Origin: a virus
Strand: one strand, 5' to 3'
DNA: 37,429 bases
IMG/VR virus record: IMGVR_UViG_3300045454_000106
Location: 1 to 37,429 of that record
Of this stretch, positions 29,506-37,153 are shown one piece after another. A model generated the notes under the pieces. It saw only the letters and a list, made by a program, of their open reading frames with translations, was not told where the DNA came from and made no database searches. Position 1 is the first letter of the stretch, and each line of letters opens with the position of its first letter. The position numbers and the translations under genes are program-made.

Positions 29506-29835
29506 TCAAAACAACTCCGGCTGCCGCTTCGCCCGCATAGCGGCACCCACCGACTTGATGCGCCGGTAAATGTGGATGACGCTGAGATCGTACTCCCGCG
29601 CCAGCTCGGCGTGGTTCTGGCCGTTGAACTTCTCCCAGATTTCCAGATCCCGCCGGCTGATGTCAATGGCCATGCCCTTGGCGAAGTAGATGGCCTGCCC
29701 GCCCCAGTCCGCGCGCATCTGGTCGGCGACCTCGACGCCGATCTGCGCGGCCGCCTCGGGATCGATGCCGCGCTTGGCGACGGCGGCCGCGACCTTGTCG
29801 GCCAGATCGGCGATGAGCTGGGGGGCTGCGTCCAT
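29506..29835 (-). CDS. mor: Mor/C-family transcription activator
   Basis: A 109-residue protein: LADKVAAAVAKRGIDPEAAA, GGQAIYFAKGMAIDISRRDL, IWEKFNGQNHAELAREYDLS, VIHIYRRIKSVGAAMRAKRQ. The dimerisation part followed by a helix-turn-helix ending in HIYRRIK is the Mor family. In Mu, Mor turns on the middle promoter and the related C protein the late ones; only one such gene is seen here, so it may serve both. ATG 29835 overlaps the gemA stop (ATGA). Candidate target sites are the two 18-nt palindromes. Confidence 0.88.
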   Translation of the reverse strand: MDAAPQLIADLADKVAAAVAKRGIDPEAAAQIGVEVADQMRADWGGQAIYFAKGMAIDISRRDLEIWEKFNGQNHAELAREYDLSVIHIYRRIKSVGAAMRAKRQPELF

Positions 29836-30299
29836 CAGATGGGTCTCCCGTTTTCCGCAATGCCACCCTCGGGCGGCGGGGCATCCTTGGTCTTGTACTT
29901 GCGCGTGCGCTCCAGGGCGCCGGCGAGAATCCACAGTTCGCTGTTGGCCATCATCTCCAGGCGGCGCTCGACGCCGTGCTGGCGCTTGGCCACGCCCTCG
30001 GCGTATGCCTTGCCCACCTTCATGGCGCGGCAGATTGCGCATATCTTGCGCAGCAGCGGCCGGTTGTCTTCGGCGGCGCGGTCGATGAAGGCCCACTCGT
30101 TGTCGCGCTTGAAGCCGCCCTTGGGCTTCTGCTCGCCGAGCTGGGCGACGAGACGGGCCAGCGCGCCGCCTTCGAGATCGGCGGCCGAACGCTTGCCGGT
30201 GCGCGCGTACAGGATGTCGCGGTAGGTGTCATCGTCCCAGCCGTGTTCCTTCTTGATGCAGTGCAGGCGGGCGAGTAGTTGATTGCGGGTGGCGGCCAT
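29835..30299 (-). CDS. gemA: GemA / gp16 regulatory protein (DUF1018)
   Basis: A 154-residue protein: RNQLLARLHCIKKEHGWDDD, TYRDILYARTGKRSAADLEG, ARLVAQLGEQKPKGG, KICAICRAMKVGKAYAEGVA. This is the GemA/DUF1018 pattern; the Mu protein modifies host gene expression, partly through gyrase and replication. It is coupled to mor, as in Mu. Confidence 0.85.
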   Translation of the reverse strand: MAATRNQLLARLHCIKKEHGWDDDTYRDILYARTGKRSAADLEGGALARLVAQLGEQKPKGGFKRDNEWAFIDRAAEDNRPLLRKICAICRAMKVGKAYAEGVAKRQHGVERRLEMMANSELWILAGALERTRKYKTKDAPPPEGGIAENGRPI

Positions 30300-30303
30300 G
30301 AGG

Positions 30304-30678
30304 TCAGTTCCAGCGAATCAGGTAGCCGGACATGGTCTTGCCGTAGTTGGTGCGGAACCACTCGAAGAAGGCGGCAGCGTCGGCGAAGCCATCGTCGCGG
30401 GCGAGCTGCTCGACCTCCTCGGCCTCCAGCCGCGTCCATGCCTGATGGCCACCGAATGCGCGCGGCATCGTTACCTCCCCACGCTCGGCGTCGATGGTGA
30501 TCAGTTCGACGGCCGTGCAGGTCGACGTGGCCAGCTTTGACTCGCCGATGCCGGCATAGAGGAACAGCGGGTCGCCGACGCGGGGCGGGTTGCGCTTGCC
30601 GCGTGCACGGATGGTCTGGCGCTTCTCCCCGGACTTCACCGCGTCGGCGAACTGGGCGTGAAAGTTGATCGCGGGCAT
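30304..30678 (-). CDS. ASCH-domain protein
   Basis: A 124-residue protein. PAINFHAQFADAVKSGEKRQ, TIRARGKRNPPRVGDPLFLY and CTAVELITIDAERGE fit the ASCH beta-barrel (PUA-like RNA-binding fold); the C-terminus is EFFEWFRTNYGKTMSGYLIR. Such small ASCH proteins are common in transposable phages. They may bind RNA or modified nucleotides; the function here is unknown. Confidence 0.75.
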   Translation of the reverse strand: MPAINFHAQFADAVKSGEKRQTIRARGKRNPPRVGDPLFLYAGIGESKLATSTCTAVELITIDAERGEVTMPRAFGGHQAWTRLEAEEVEQLARDDGFADAAAFFEWFRTNYGKTMSGYLIRWN

Positions 30679-30680
30679 TC

Positions 30681-30929
30681 TTACTGTTCCTCGGTTTTCA
30701 GCACGCGGAAATAGACGTCCTCGCCCGTCAGGCTGCTCTTTCCTACCGGCTCGGGCGAGTCCTCATCGACGTGCGGGCAGTCGTCGTGGCAGCAGATCAT
30801 GGCCGGGCCGTAGTCGGTCGCCAGGGCGCCGCCCATCGAGATGCGGCCGCAGTCGCCGAAGCAATGAGCGCCCACGGCCTTCTGTTGCTTCGGCGCCATC
30901 GGGAAGACGGCATAGAGCTTTCCGCTCAC
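30681..30929 (-). CDS. 82-residue Cys/His-rich early protein
   Basis: GTG start 30929 overlaps the Gam-like stop (GTGA). MSGKLYAVFPMAPKQQKAVG, AHCFGDCGRISMGG, MICCHDDCPHVDED: the CxxxC and CCxxxC/H groups suggest metal binding. No known family is recognised. It belongs to the overlapping early gene chain. Confidence 0.6.
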   Translation of the reverse strand: MSGKLYAVFPMAPKQQKAVGAHCFGDCGRISMGGALATDYGPAMICCHDDCPHVDEDSPEPVGKSSLTGEDVYFRVLKTEEQ

Positions 30930-31447
30930 GCCGCCACCTCTTCCGTCGCGTCCCGCAGCAGCGCGTCGACCATCTTGTCGACGGCGCTGTCGGCCGGCTT
31001 GATGAACACGGCGTCGCCGCCGTCGGTAACGCTGATGCCCAGCTTTTTCAGCTCGGCGGCGGTGAGCTGCGCAAGGGCATCCTTGGCCGGGCGCTCGGTG
31101 GTGGCCACCAGCACGTCGGCCTGTTCCGGGAAGTGCTTCTTGATGAGGCGCACGACCTGATCGGCATCGTCCCATTCGATCTTGCCCTTGCCCTTCTGGT
31201 AGCCGAGCTTGATGCCGTGGAAGACGACGGTGCGCGGCTTGACGAAGAGTTCGGGGGCATCCTCGATCAGGGCCTTGAGGGCGTCGTGGCGCTCGGCCGC
31301 GTCGGCGACGGCTTTCTTGAGGCGCTTCATGTGGTCGCGTTTCAGGGCCTCGATGCCGTCGTTGAGGGCGGCGACGATGCCGGCGAGGTGCTCGCGCGCC
31401 TCGGCGTATTTCTTGGCGCGGGTTTCGATGTCGACGAGGGAGGTCAT
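30926..31447 (-). CDS. gam: Gam-like host-nuclease inhibitor
   Basis: A 173-residue protein, almost the length of Mu Gam (174). A coiled coil occupies residues 5-65 (RAKKYAEAREHLAGIVAALN); then follow TVVFHGIKLGYQKGKGKIEW, LIKKHFPEQADVLVATTERP, LAQLTAAELKKLGISVTDGG and DAVFIKP. This follows Mu Gam, a Ku-like protein that coats linear DNA ends and blocks exonucleases. ATG 31447 overlaps the previous stop (ATGA). Confidence 0.75.
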   Translation of the reverse strand: MTSLVDIETRAKKYAEAREHLAGIVAALNDGIEALKRDHMKRLKKAVADAAERHDALKALIEDAPELFVKPRTVVFHGIKLGYQKGKGKIEWDDADQVVRLIKKHFPEQADVLVATTERPAKDALAQLTAAELKKLGISVTDGGDAVFIKPADSAVDKMVDALLRDATEEVAA

Positions 31448-31674
31448 GCGGTTTCTCCTGTGGGTTGAGGGGTGTTGAGGCGGTAGAGCCAGAGATCGCC
31501 CTGGCGGCGGCAGACGATGTCGAGGCCGTTCTCGCGCAGCTCGGCGATCGCGCTATTGACGGCGCAGACGCTGGCGTGGGCGACGATCTCGGCGGTGCTG
31601 TATTCGCGCCCGCCTTCGAGCAGCCGTGCAACACGTTGCAGGCGCGGCGAGGTTTCGAGGCGGGCATGTTTCAT
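31444..31674 (-). CDS. Small winged-helix protein
   Basis: A 76-residue protein: RLQRVARLLEGGREYSTAEI, VAHASVCAVNSAIAELRENG and LDIVCRRQGDLWLYRL, a helix-turn-helix with a beta wing. It starts at ATG 31674, the second methionine block of the frame, 11 nt after the stop of the upstream gene. It probably binds DNA and regulates early or host genes; specific target unknown. Confidence 0.65.
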   Translation of the reverse strand: MKHARLETSPRLQRVARLLEGGREYSTAEIVAHASVCAVNSAIAELRENGLDIVCRRQGDLWLYRLNTPQPTGETA

Positions 31675-31685
31675 GGCGCGATCTC

Positions 31686-31967
31686 CTAGCGGTAACGCAC
31701 GATGGCGGGGGTGTCGTATGGGCTGGAGCTGCGGTTGCGGCAGCCGCCGCAGAGCCGGTTGTGCGCGCCCTCGGACAGGAAGGTCTTGCCGCAGCACATG
31801 CAGGCGCGCTCGGTGGTGCCCTTGCGACGGTGCGGCTTGATCTCCTGCGGCGCCTCCGGCGACAGCCGCTTGTGCACGGTGGAGCGGGGCAGGCCGGTGA
31901 GTTGCGAGATTTCGGCGATGGTGGCGCCGGCGGCGCGCAGGCCGTGGATGTCGTGGCAGGTGCTCAT
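31686..31967 (-). CDS. HTH plus zinc-finger protein
   Basis: A 93-residue protein. The N-terminus is a helix-turn-helix (ATIAEISQLTGLPRSTVHKR) and the C-terminus a four-Cys finger (CMCCGKTFLSEGAHNRLCGG, then C). The pairing suggests a sequence-specific DNA-binding protein. ATG 31967 overlaps the previous stop (ATGA). Confidence 0.7.
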   Translation of the reverse strand: MSTCHDIHGLRAAGATIAEISQLTGLPRSTVHKRLSPEAPQEIKPHRRKGTTERACMCCGKTFLSEGAHNRLCGGCRNRSSSPYDTPAIVRYR

Positions 31968-32161
31968 AGCTGATCCACCGCGTTGCAGCCTTCGACGAAG
32001 CGCGCCAGGGCGCGGATGTCGTCGGCGTCGAGGGTCATGGTCTCGTCGCCCTTGACGATCATCAGCGAGCGATCCGACCACCAGCCGAAGCGGGCCGGCT
32101 GCTGACGCAGCAGGAACTGCGGCACCTGGCGTTCGAGCACCTTGGTTTCCGGGGCGTTCAT
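31964..32161 (-). CDS. 65-residue early protein, unknown
   Basis: MNAPETKVLERQVPQFLLRQ, then RFGWWSDRSLMIVKGDETMT and a short acidic helical end. No motif is recognised. It overlaps the gene on each side by ATGA, which supports it as real. Confidence 0.65.
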   Translation of the reverse strand: MNAPETKVLERQVPQFLLRQQPARFGWWSDRSLMIVKGDETMTLDADDIRALARFVEGCNAVDQL

Positions 32162-32484
32162 CAGTGCACCTGCCTGGCGAAACGGGCGATGCGCAGCAGC
32201 TCGGCCTCGGCGCGGGTGAGCGTCCAGCGGATCTGGCAGTTGAAGCGCACGGTGACGAAGGTGATGTCGGCCTGGGTGATGCGGCAGGTGGAGGCGTCGC
32301 GCCAGAGGGGGCTGTTCTGGTGCGGCGGCATGATCTCGACCTTCGAGCGGCCGCCGATGATGCGCACGATGAGGACGGTGTCGCCGTCCATGAGCAGGCG
32401 CTCGATGCAGCGGGCGGCGTCGAGCTGGCCCTTGATGGTCATCGCGTTGAGCGCGGCGCGTTCTTCCTTGGTGAGTGCGGTCAT
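32161..32484 (-). CDS. 107-residue early protein, unknown
   Basis: It begins MTALTKEERAALNAMTIKGQ and continues LLMDGDTVLIVRIIGG, CRITQADITFVTVRFNCQIR, RAEAELLRIARFARQVH: a helical start followed by beta strands. No family is recognised. Both ends overlap neighbours by ATGA. Confidence 0.65.
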   Translation of the reverse strand: MTALTKEERAALNAMTIKGQLDAARCIERLLMDGDTVLIVRIIGGRSKVEIMPPHQNSPLWRDASTCRITQADITFVTVRFNCQIRWTLTRAEAELLRIARFARQVH

Positions 32485-32849
32485 GGCTTGGCCTCCTGGC
32501 GGGGTTTGATGGCGCAGGTCTGGCACTCGCGCCAGATGCGCATGGCAAGCGGGTTGTGGGTCGGGGCAGGCAGCAGGGCTTTGCGGCATTCGGCGCGAGC
32601 GACGCGGCCGCCAGTGGCCGGGCAATCGACGTCGGATTCGAGATCGAGCACGCGGCTGATGAAGGTCTGCGGCACCTTGGCGTAGGCGCTGGTGCCGTCC
32701 GACAGTGCGCGGCTGACGTAGCAGCGCGAGACGCCAAGGCGCTCGGCTACGCCGGCCTTGCCGCGCGGGTGCAGATCGACCTCGCGGGCGAGGATGGCGC
32801 GCCAGTCTGCGATTGCGGGCGTCGGCGTTACTGCGGCTTCACGTTCCAT
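32481..32849 (-). CDS. HTH protein with Cys-rich tail
   Basis: A 122-residue protein from ATG 32849, which overlaps the previous stop by 11 nt; the longer frame to 32924 lies inside that gene. HTH: GKAGVAERLGVSRCYVSRAL. The second half has CPATGGRVARAECRKAL and CQTCAIKP, possibly zinc-binding. It is likely a regulator. Confidence 0.65.
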   Translation of the reverse strand: MEREAAVTPTPAIADWRAILAREVDLHPRGKAGVAERLGVSRCYVSRALSDGTSAYAKVPQTFISRVLDLESDVDCPATGGRVARAECRKALLPAPTHNPLAMRIWRECQTCAIKPRQEAKP

Positions 32850-33480
32850 AGATTGCGTCCTCTTCGGTAACGGGCTTGACCCAGACGGTCTTGCCGAGAT
32901 TGGGGTCATAGACGGCATCGGCACGACAGACCATCGGCGGGCGCGGGCCGGGTGGCTGGCCGTGCGGGGTCGGCAGCAGGCGGTAGCGCGCCTGGATGCC
33001 GCCGCGCCCGACGCCCTTGCCTGGCTTGACGCACTCCAGGTAGCCGGCGCGATGCAGGTTGTGCAGGTAGTCGTGGGCGGCGCTCTCGCGCACCGGGATG
33101 TCCGGTGTGCCGGCGTGGGCGGCCAGCTCGCGGGCGTTGGTGTCGGCCTTCATCATGCGCAGCGTCCGCCACATCTGTTCCTGAGCGAGGCCCTGGGTGA
33201 CCGGCGTGCCATCCTTGCGCACGCGCGGTGCCTCGGCGCCGGCATCGCGGACGAGTTTCCAGCGCTTCGGCGTGCGGGTGTCGCTGGCCTGCGTGAGCAC
33301 CAGGTAGCCGGCACGCTCCAAGCCCACGACGTAGTCGCGCACCGTGGCCTTGCACTCAGCGCCGAGGGTGATCTCGGCCAGGTCGAAGTCGCTCCCCTTG
33401 AGGGCGCGAATCCGATCCCAGATGCGCTGGCGCTGGCCCTTGCCGCCGACGAGTTCGAGGTGAGCGGGCTTACGGGCCAT
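32839..33480 (-). CDS. 213-residue protein with two winged helices
   Basis: First wing: RIWDRIRALKGSDFDLAEIT, ATVRDYVVGLERAGYLVLTQ. Second wing: MWRTLRMMKADTNARELAAH, SAAHDYLHNLHRAGYLECVK. The tail, ADAVYDPNLGKTVWVKPVTE, is polar. The two domains probably arose by duplication. Position directly after MuB and the ATGA overlap suggest a role in replication or early control. Confidence 0.7.
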   Translation of the reverse strand: MARKPAHLELVGGKGQRQRIWDRIRALKGSDFDLAEITLGAECKATVRDYVVGLERAGYLVLTQASDTRTPKRWKLVRDAGAEAPRVRKDGTPVTQGLAQEQMWRTLRMMKADTNARELAAHAGTPDIPVRESAAHDYLHNLHRAGYLECVKPGKGVGRGGIQARYRLLPTPHGQPPGPRPPMVCRADAVYDPNLGKTVWVKPVTEEDAIYGT

Positions 33481-34196
33481 CAGGCAGCCCTCCGGGGCGC
33501 TTCGCCGGTATAGATGGGGGTATCACCCCAGGTGCGCAGATCGACGCGCTCCCAGCCTTCGACAGCAGCCTTCTCGGCGATGCCGTTGAGGTTGACGCAG
33601 ACGCGGCGCACGCTGCCGCCGGAGAGTTTGACCAGGTGGTCGAGCAGATCCTCGGCGACCTTGATGCCGGCGGCGTAGATCGGCGCCAGGGCCTTGGCAT
33701 CTGCCAGGCTAACCGGCTGTGCCGGCACCCACGACAGCACGCGGCTGTGGAAGCGCTCCCACTTCTTGAGCTTCTGCGGCAGCATTTCCTCGCCGGCGAT
33801 GATGATGGGCGACTGGCTGCCCTCGTAGATGTCGCGCACCAGCTCGACGAGGCCATCGCTGCGCGTGCAGTGGTCGAACTCGTCGATCATCAGCGGCCGG
33901 CGGCTGGCGGCGAGCTGGGTGCAGATCGCGTCGAGCATCTGCGGGATGGTGCCGTTCTGGCGCATGCCCATCTCGACCAGGATTTTCTCCAGCAGGGCCT
34001 TGCGGCCCCATGCCGAGCGCATCTGCACGTAGTAGGCGCGCGTGGTGTTGGCGGCGGCGAGCAGGCTGGTGGTCTTGGCGTAGCCGGCCGGGCCGTAGAG
34101 CACGGCGAAGCCGGGGAGGCCGTTGGCGCGACCGTTGAGCCGTTCGACGGCGGTGCGCACCAGGTCGAGGTTGTGAATCTGAGCGGTTTGTGACAT
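33480..34196 (-). CDS. muB: MuB-type transposition ATPase
   Basis: A 238-residue AAA+ protein. Walker A GPAGYAKT (35-42), Walker B PLMIDEFD (about 101-108), a sensor-like SPIIIAGEE, and a C-terminal helical domain (GGSVRRVCVNLNGIAEKA). MuB binds target DNA, stimulates MuA and provides target immunity. It lacks the N-terminal HTH extension of Mu's 312-residue B and looks like the shorter form of other transposable phages. ATG 34196 has an AGGAG RBS; the open frame upstream runs through the MuA gene and is not used. Confidence 0.9.
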   Translation of the reverse strand: MSQTAQIHNLDLVRTAVERLNGRANGLPGFAVLYGPAGYAKTTSLLAAANTTRAYYVQMRSAWGRKALLEKILVEMGMRQNGTIPQMLDAICTQLAASRRPLMIDEFDHCTRSDGLVELVRDIYEGSQSPIIIAGEEMLPQKLKKWERFHSRVLSWVPAQPVSLADAKALAPIYAAGIKVAEDLLDHLVKLSGGSVRRVCVNLNGIAEKAAVEGWERVDLRTWGDTPIYTGEAPRRAA

Positions 34197-34227
34197 TCTT
34201 GAAGCTCCTATGTAGTTGCAGCAAACG

Positions 34228-34258
34228 GGCCGTTGCGTGATGGCGTCACGCAGCGGCC
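34228..34258. other. Long hairpin at the muA stop codon
   Basis: A 13-bp stem (34228-34240 with 34246-34258, one G-U/T-G pair) and a 5-nt loop. It spans the muA stop codon and precedes muB by 31 nt. No U-run follows on the minus strand. It may lower or tune muB expression relative to muA or protect the mRNA. Confidence 0.55.
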
Positions 34259-36396
34259 TTTCTCTTTCCCGCTTCGGCGCGGTACTGCGCGGAATTCGGG
34301 TACATCCGGTGCCAGCGGGCATCGGCTTCGGTGACGGTGGTGCCGGCGGCGATCGCGGCGTCGAGCGCGAGCCACTCGGCGTAGTTCTCGGCGGGGGTGC
34401 GCTCCGAGCGGGACACCGCGCGCGAAGCCTGGCCAGGACGAACTGTCGTGTCCGACGCCGTGTGCACGGGCGCGTCCTGTTGGTCACTGGGGGCTTCGGG
34501 CGGGTGTTCGGGAATGACGGCGAGCGCCTCGGTGTCGATGACGCGCCCGCCGAGCACGATCTGATTGCATGCCGGGGCCGCAAGGGCCGGGGCGCCGTGC
34601 AGCTCCTCCAGGATCTCGTCGCGCTTGGCATCGACGCGGGCCAGGCGGCCCTTGGCGCGCTTCTCGCGGGCCTGCTGCACGACCGCCACGGGCATGTAGT
34701 GCCGGCGGTTGCCGTTGGCCTGCGCTTCGCAGATGAAGCGGCCCTCGGGGGTATAGACCCAGATGCGCGACGGGTCGTGGATGTCGTAGGCGATCTGCGC
34801 CTCGACGCCGTGGAACTCGGCCAACTCGCGGGCGAAGTAGATGTTGGTGAAGAGGTTGATCTCGGCGCGCTGGATGGTGCGGGTAACGCGCGGGCGGAAC
34901 AGGGTGGCGGTGTCCTCGGGCCGTAGCACGTCGGGTTTCCAGCCACGGGCCTCGAAGGCGCGCCAGGCGAGATCCGGCGAGGTGCCCTTGAGGGTGCGGT
35001 GTGCCTTGGCGTTGTAGTCGGCGACGCGGGCGTCGATGAACTGGATGAAGATGTCGAAGGGGATCAGCGGCATGGCGCCGCCGCTCTTCAAAGCCTTGCG
35101 AGTCACCTTGAATTGCTGGAGCCGGGCTTCCCTGTCCATCGCGGCCCCGATGTAGCTGGGCAGTTGCTTGGCGGCCTGGACGAAGATGGTCTGGTGGGCG
35201 CGCTCGATGACGCCGCGCGCCTGCGAGTTGTAGGCGATGCTGTGGCGCATGTCGGTGCCCAGCCGGCTCATCAGGCCGGTGGTCTCATCCTTCATCATGG
35301 CGTTCTGGTAGCCGCCGCCGTTATCGACGTAGAAGATGGCCGGGATGCCGTTGCGCTCGGCGGCATAGCGGATGGCATCGGCGACGGCGATACCGGATTC
35401 GGCCAGATCAATGCTCCAGCCGACGCAGCGGCGGGTGGCGATGTCGAGGATGGCGGTGATTTCCGGCCGGAAGGGACGGCCATGCAGCGGATGCTGCACT
35501 TCGGCGTCGAAGCAATGGCCGTCGGCCGTCCAGATGTCGTTCGGCTCCAGTTGCGAGAAGTCGCGGCGTATGAAGGGCTGGATGTTCTTGAGTTCGCGCG
35601 GCCCCATGCGGCCGCGTTCGCGGGTGACTGTGCCGAGCTTGTCGAGGAAGCGGCGCACCTGGTGGATCGAGGGGCGCTCGGCGGCTGTCCAGACGTTACA
35701 AGCGTCCCGGTAGGCGGCCTCGACGGAGGGTTTTTGCGGCTGCTGGTAACGCTCCAGGAAGACCTTGGCCCAGGGCGGCACGGTCATGTCACGCTGGGCC
35801 ACGCGGGGCGTGAGGTCGCCGGCTGACAGCCACCGCTTGAGGGTGCGGATCGACGGCAGGCCGGTGTCGTTGGCGCCTTTGCGCCCCCGGCCGTCGCGGG
35901 CCAGTTGCAGCGAGCGGACGATGACCGGCTCGGCACGGCCGCTGGCGGCCAGGGCCAGCAGCGTCTGCATGGCCACTTCCTGGCTGCATCCGGCCTCGGC
36001 CTGGAAGCGGCGGATCGCGGTGACCACGCCCGAGCGGGCATCGCGCTCGATGCGCTGGTCGTCGGTGAGGTCGGCGCAGCGCGGAATAAAAAGGCCCGCC
36101 GGGCGCTCAAGGCGCTCAATGGCGGGCAAAGCCCCGGCGGCTGAAGGTGCCGGGGAGGAGGAGACGGGGAAAGTCGGCGCTGGCGGGACGGCGATGGGCA
36201 GCCGTGCCAGCTCGCGCTCATGCAGGGCAGCCTGCGTCTCGGGCGGTAGGCAGGAAATTGGCCATTCCATGCCCTTGCCTCGCACTTTAGTGCGAGCTAC
36301 CCGCAAATTTTTTTGGAGCTTTGAACGAACGCGGCGATCCGTGCCAGGCATGCCCGGCAGGCCAACCAGCTCTTGGGAGGAATACCAGCCGTTCAT
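34246..36396 (-). CDS. muA: MuA-type DDE transposase
   Basis: A 716-residue protein. The N-terminus (WYSSQELVGLPGMPGTDRRV, ARTKVRGKGMEW) is the Mu DNA-binding region. The catalytic core has Asp about 292 (IWTADGHCFD), Asp about 358 (IFYVDNGGGYQN) and Glu about 398 (ARGVIERAHQ), with DIATRRCVGWSID before the second Asp. The C-terminal domain ends basic (RAEAGKRKAAA). It joins phage ends to target DNA during integration and replicative transposition. ATG 36396 overlaps the upstream stop (ATGA). Confidence 0.95.
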   Translation of the reverse strand: MNGWYSSQELVGLPGMPGTDRRVRSKLQKNLRVARTKVRGKGMEWPISCLPPETQAALHERELARLPIAVPPAPTFPVSSSPAPSAAGALPAIERLERPAGLFIPRCADLTDDQRIERDARSGVVTAIRRFQAEAGCSQEVAMQTLLALAASGRAEPVIVRSLQLARDGRGRKGANDTGLPSIRTLKRWLSAGDLTPRVAQRDMTVPPWAKVFLERYQQPQKPSVEAAYRDACNVWTAAERPSIHQVRRFLDKLGTVTRERGRMGPRELKNIQPFIRRDFSQLEPNDIWTADGHCFDAEVQHPLHGRPFRPEITAILDIATRRCVGWSIDLAESGIAVADAIRYAAERNGIPAIFYVDNGGGYQNAMMKDETTGLMSRLGTDMRHSIAYNSQARGVIERAHQTIFVQAAKQLPSYIGAAMDREARLQQFKVTRKALKSGGAMPLIPFDIFIQFIDARVADYNAKAHRTLKGTSPDLAWRAFEARGWKPDVLRPEDTATLFRPRVTRTIQRAEINLFTNIYFARELAEFHGVEAQIAYDIHDPSRIWVYTPEGRFICEAQANGNRRHYMPVAVVQQAREKRAKGRLARVDAKRDEILEELHGAPALAAPACNQIVLGGRVIDTEALAVIPEHPPEAPSDQQDAPVHTASDTTVRPGQASRAVSRSERTPAENYAEWLALDAAIAAGTTVTEADARWHRMYPNSAQYRAEAGKRKAAA

Positions 36397-36704
36397 GCCG
36401 CCCCCTTCGCACGTGAGGCTGCCGGCAGCTTGATATTGAAGCCACCACGCGGTGCGACCTTGATCGCCGACACCACCACTGCGGCCTGTTCCGGGTTCTG
36501 TAACGCCCAGGCGCGCAGGTACTCGGCGTCGGTGCGCGCCGACTGGATATAGCGGTGCAGCGACGACTTGCTGATCTTGAAGCCGCGCCGCCGCAGGTCA
36601 TCGACGATCGCAACGTAGTTGCCGTAGCCGTTCTGCCGCAGCTTGGCGGCGATTTCATCTTGCACGGCAACCGGAAGATTCAAGAAGCGGCAGACTTGAG
36701 CCAT
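36393..36704 (-). CDS. Early HTH protein resembling the DUF3486 N-terminus
   Basis: A 103-residue protein: FLNLPVAVQDEIAAKLRQNG, YGNYVAIVDDLRRRGFKISK, SSLHRYIQSARTDAEYLRAW. It parallels the start of the packaging protein at 24586-25125 (LP...GNFSGY...GFTIGKSSIHRYGQ), i.e. the same HTH fold without the helical tail. It sits between ner and muA, where transposable phages carry small regulators. Likely DNA-binding; function unknown. Confidence 0.7.
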   Translation of the reverse strand: MAQVCRFLNLPVAVQDEIAAKLRQNGYGNYVAIVDDLRRRGFKISKSSLHRYIQSARTDAEYLRAWALQNPEQAAVVVSAIKVAPRGGFNIKLPAASRAKGAA

Positions 36705-36705
36705 A

Positions 36706-37152
36706 TCAGCGACTCCCTTTCAGAAGGGCTTGCAGGGCGCGCTTGCGCTCGGCCAGTTCGCGCTCCTGCTGGTGGATGCGGCCGAGTTCGATGAAGGCCG
36801 CCTCGTCGGCAGTGACCACGCGGCGCTCGCCGCGCTTGCGGGCATAGAGGCAGAGCAGCACGTCGGCGCCGATGGCGGCATCGAAGGCCATCGCCCGCAT
36901 CAGGCTGATGTCGCGCGGCTGTTCGGCCTTCTCGGTGTGCGACGGGGCGGTGTAGCCGTTGAGCGTGGCCGGGTTGAACTTGTCGCCCAGGTGGTAGGCC
37001 ATGCGCTCGGCGACAGCCTCGCGGGTCAGCCCGCGAGCGGCGGCGACCTTGAGCGCCTCGGCCATCGTCGCCGCGATCTCGACCCGGCAGCCCATGCCGC
37101 CGGGTCGCTCCGGCGCGTCGGCGAACAGATCGAGGCTATGACTTTCGATCAT
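36706..37152 (-). CDS. 148-residue early regulator-like protein
   Basis: MIESHSLDLFADAPERPGG, then VEIAATMAEALKVAAARGLT, REAVAERMAYHLGDKFN and NGYTAPSHTEKAE, similar in outline to phage HTH regulators. The C-terminus has GRIHQQERELAERKRALQAL, a basic coiled coil. No family name can be given with certainty. The preceding ner stop is separated from ATG 37152 by one base. Confidence 0.6.
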   Translation of the reverse strand: MIESHSLDLFADAPERPGGMGCRVEIAATMAEALKVAAARGLTREAVAERMAYHLGDKFNPATLNGYTAPSHTEKAEQPRDISLMRAMAFDAAIGADVLLCLYARKRGERRVVTADEAAFIELGRIHQQERELAERKRALQALLKGSR

Positions 37153-37153
37153 G

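Noticed and set aside
34196-34946. N-terminal extension of MuB upstream of 34196
   Set aside because: The extended frame runs through the muA coding sequence and its hairpin, with no RBS. ATG 34196 with AGGAG is convincing.
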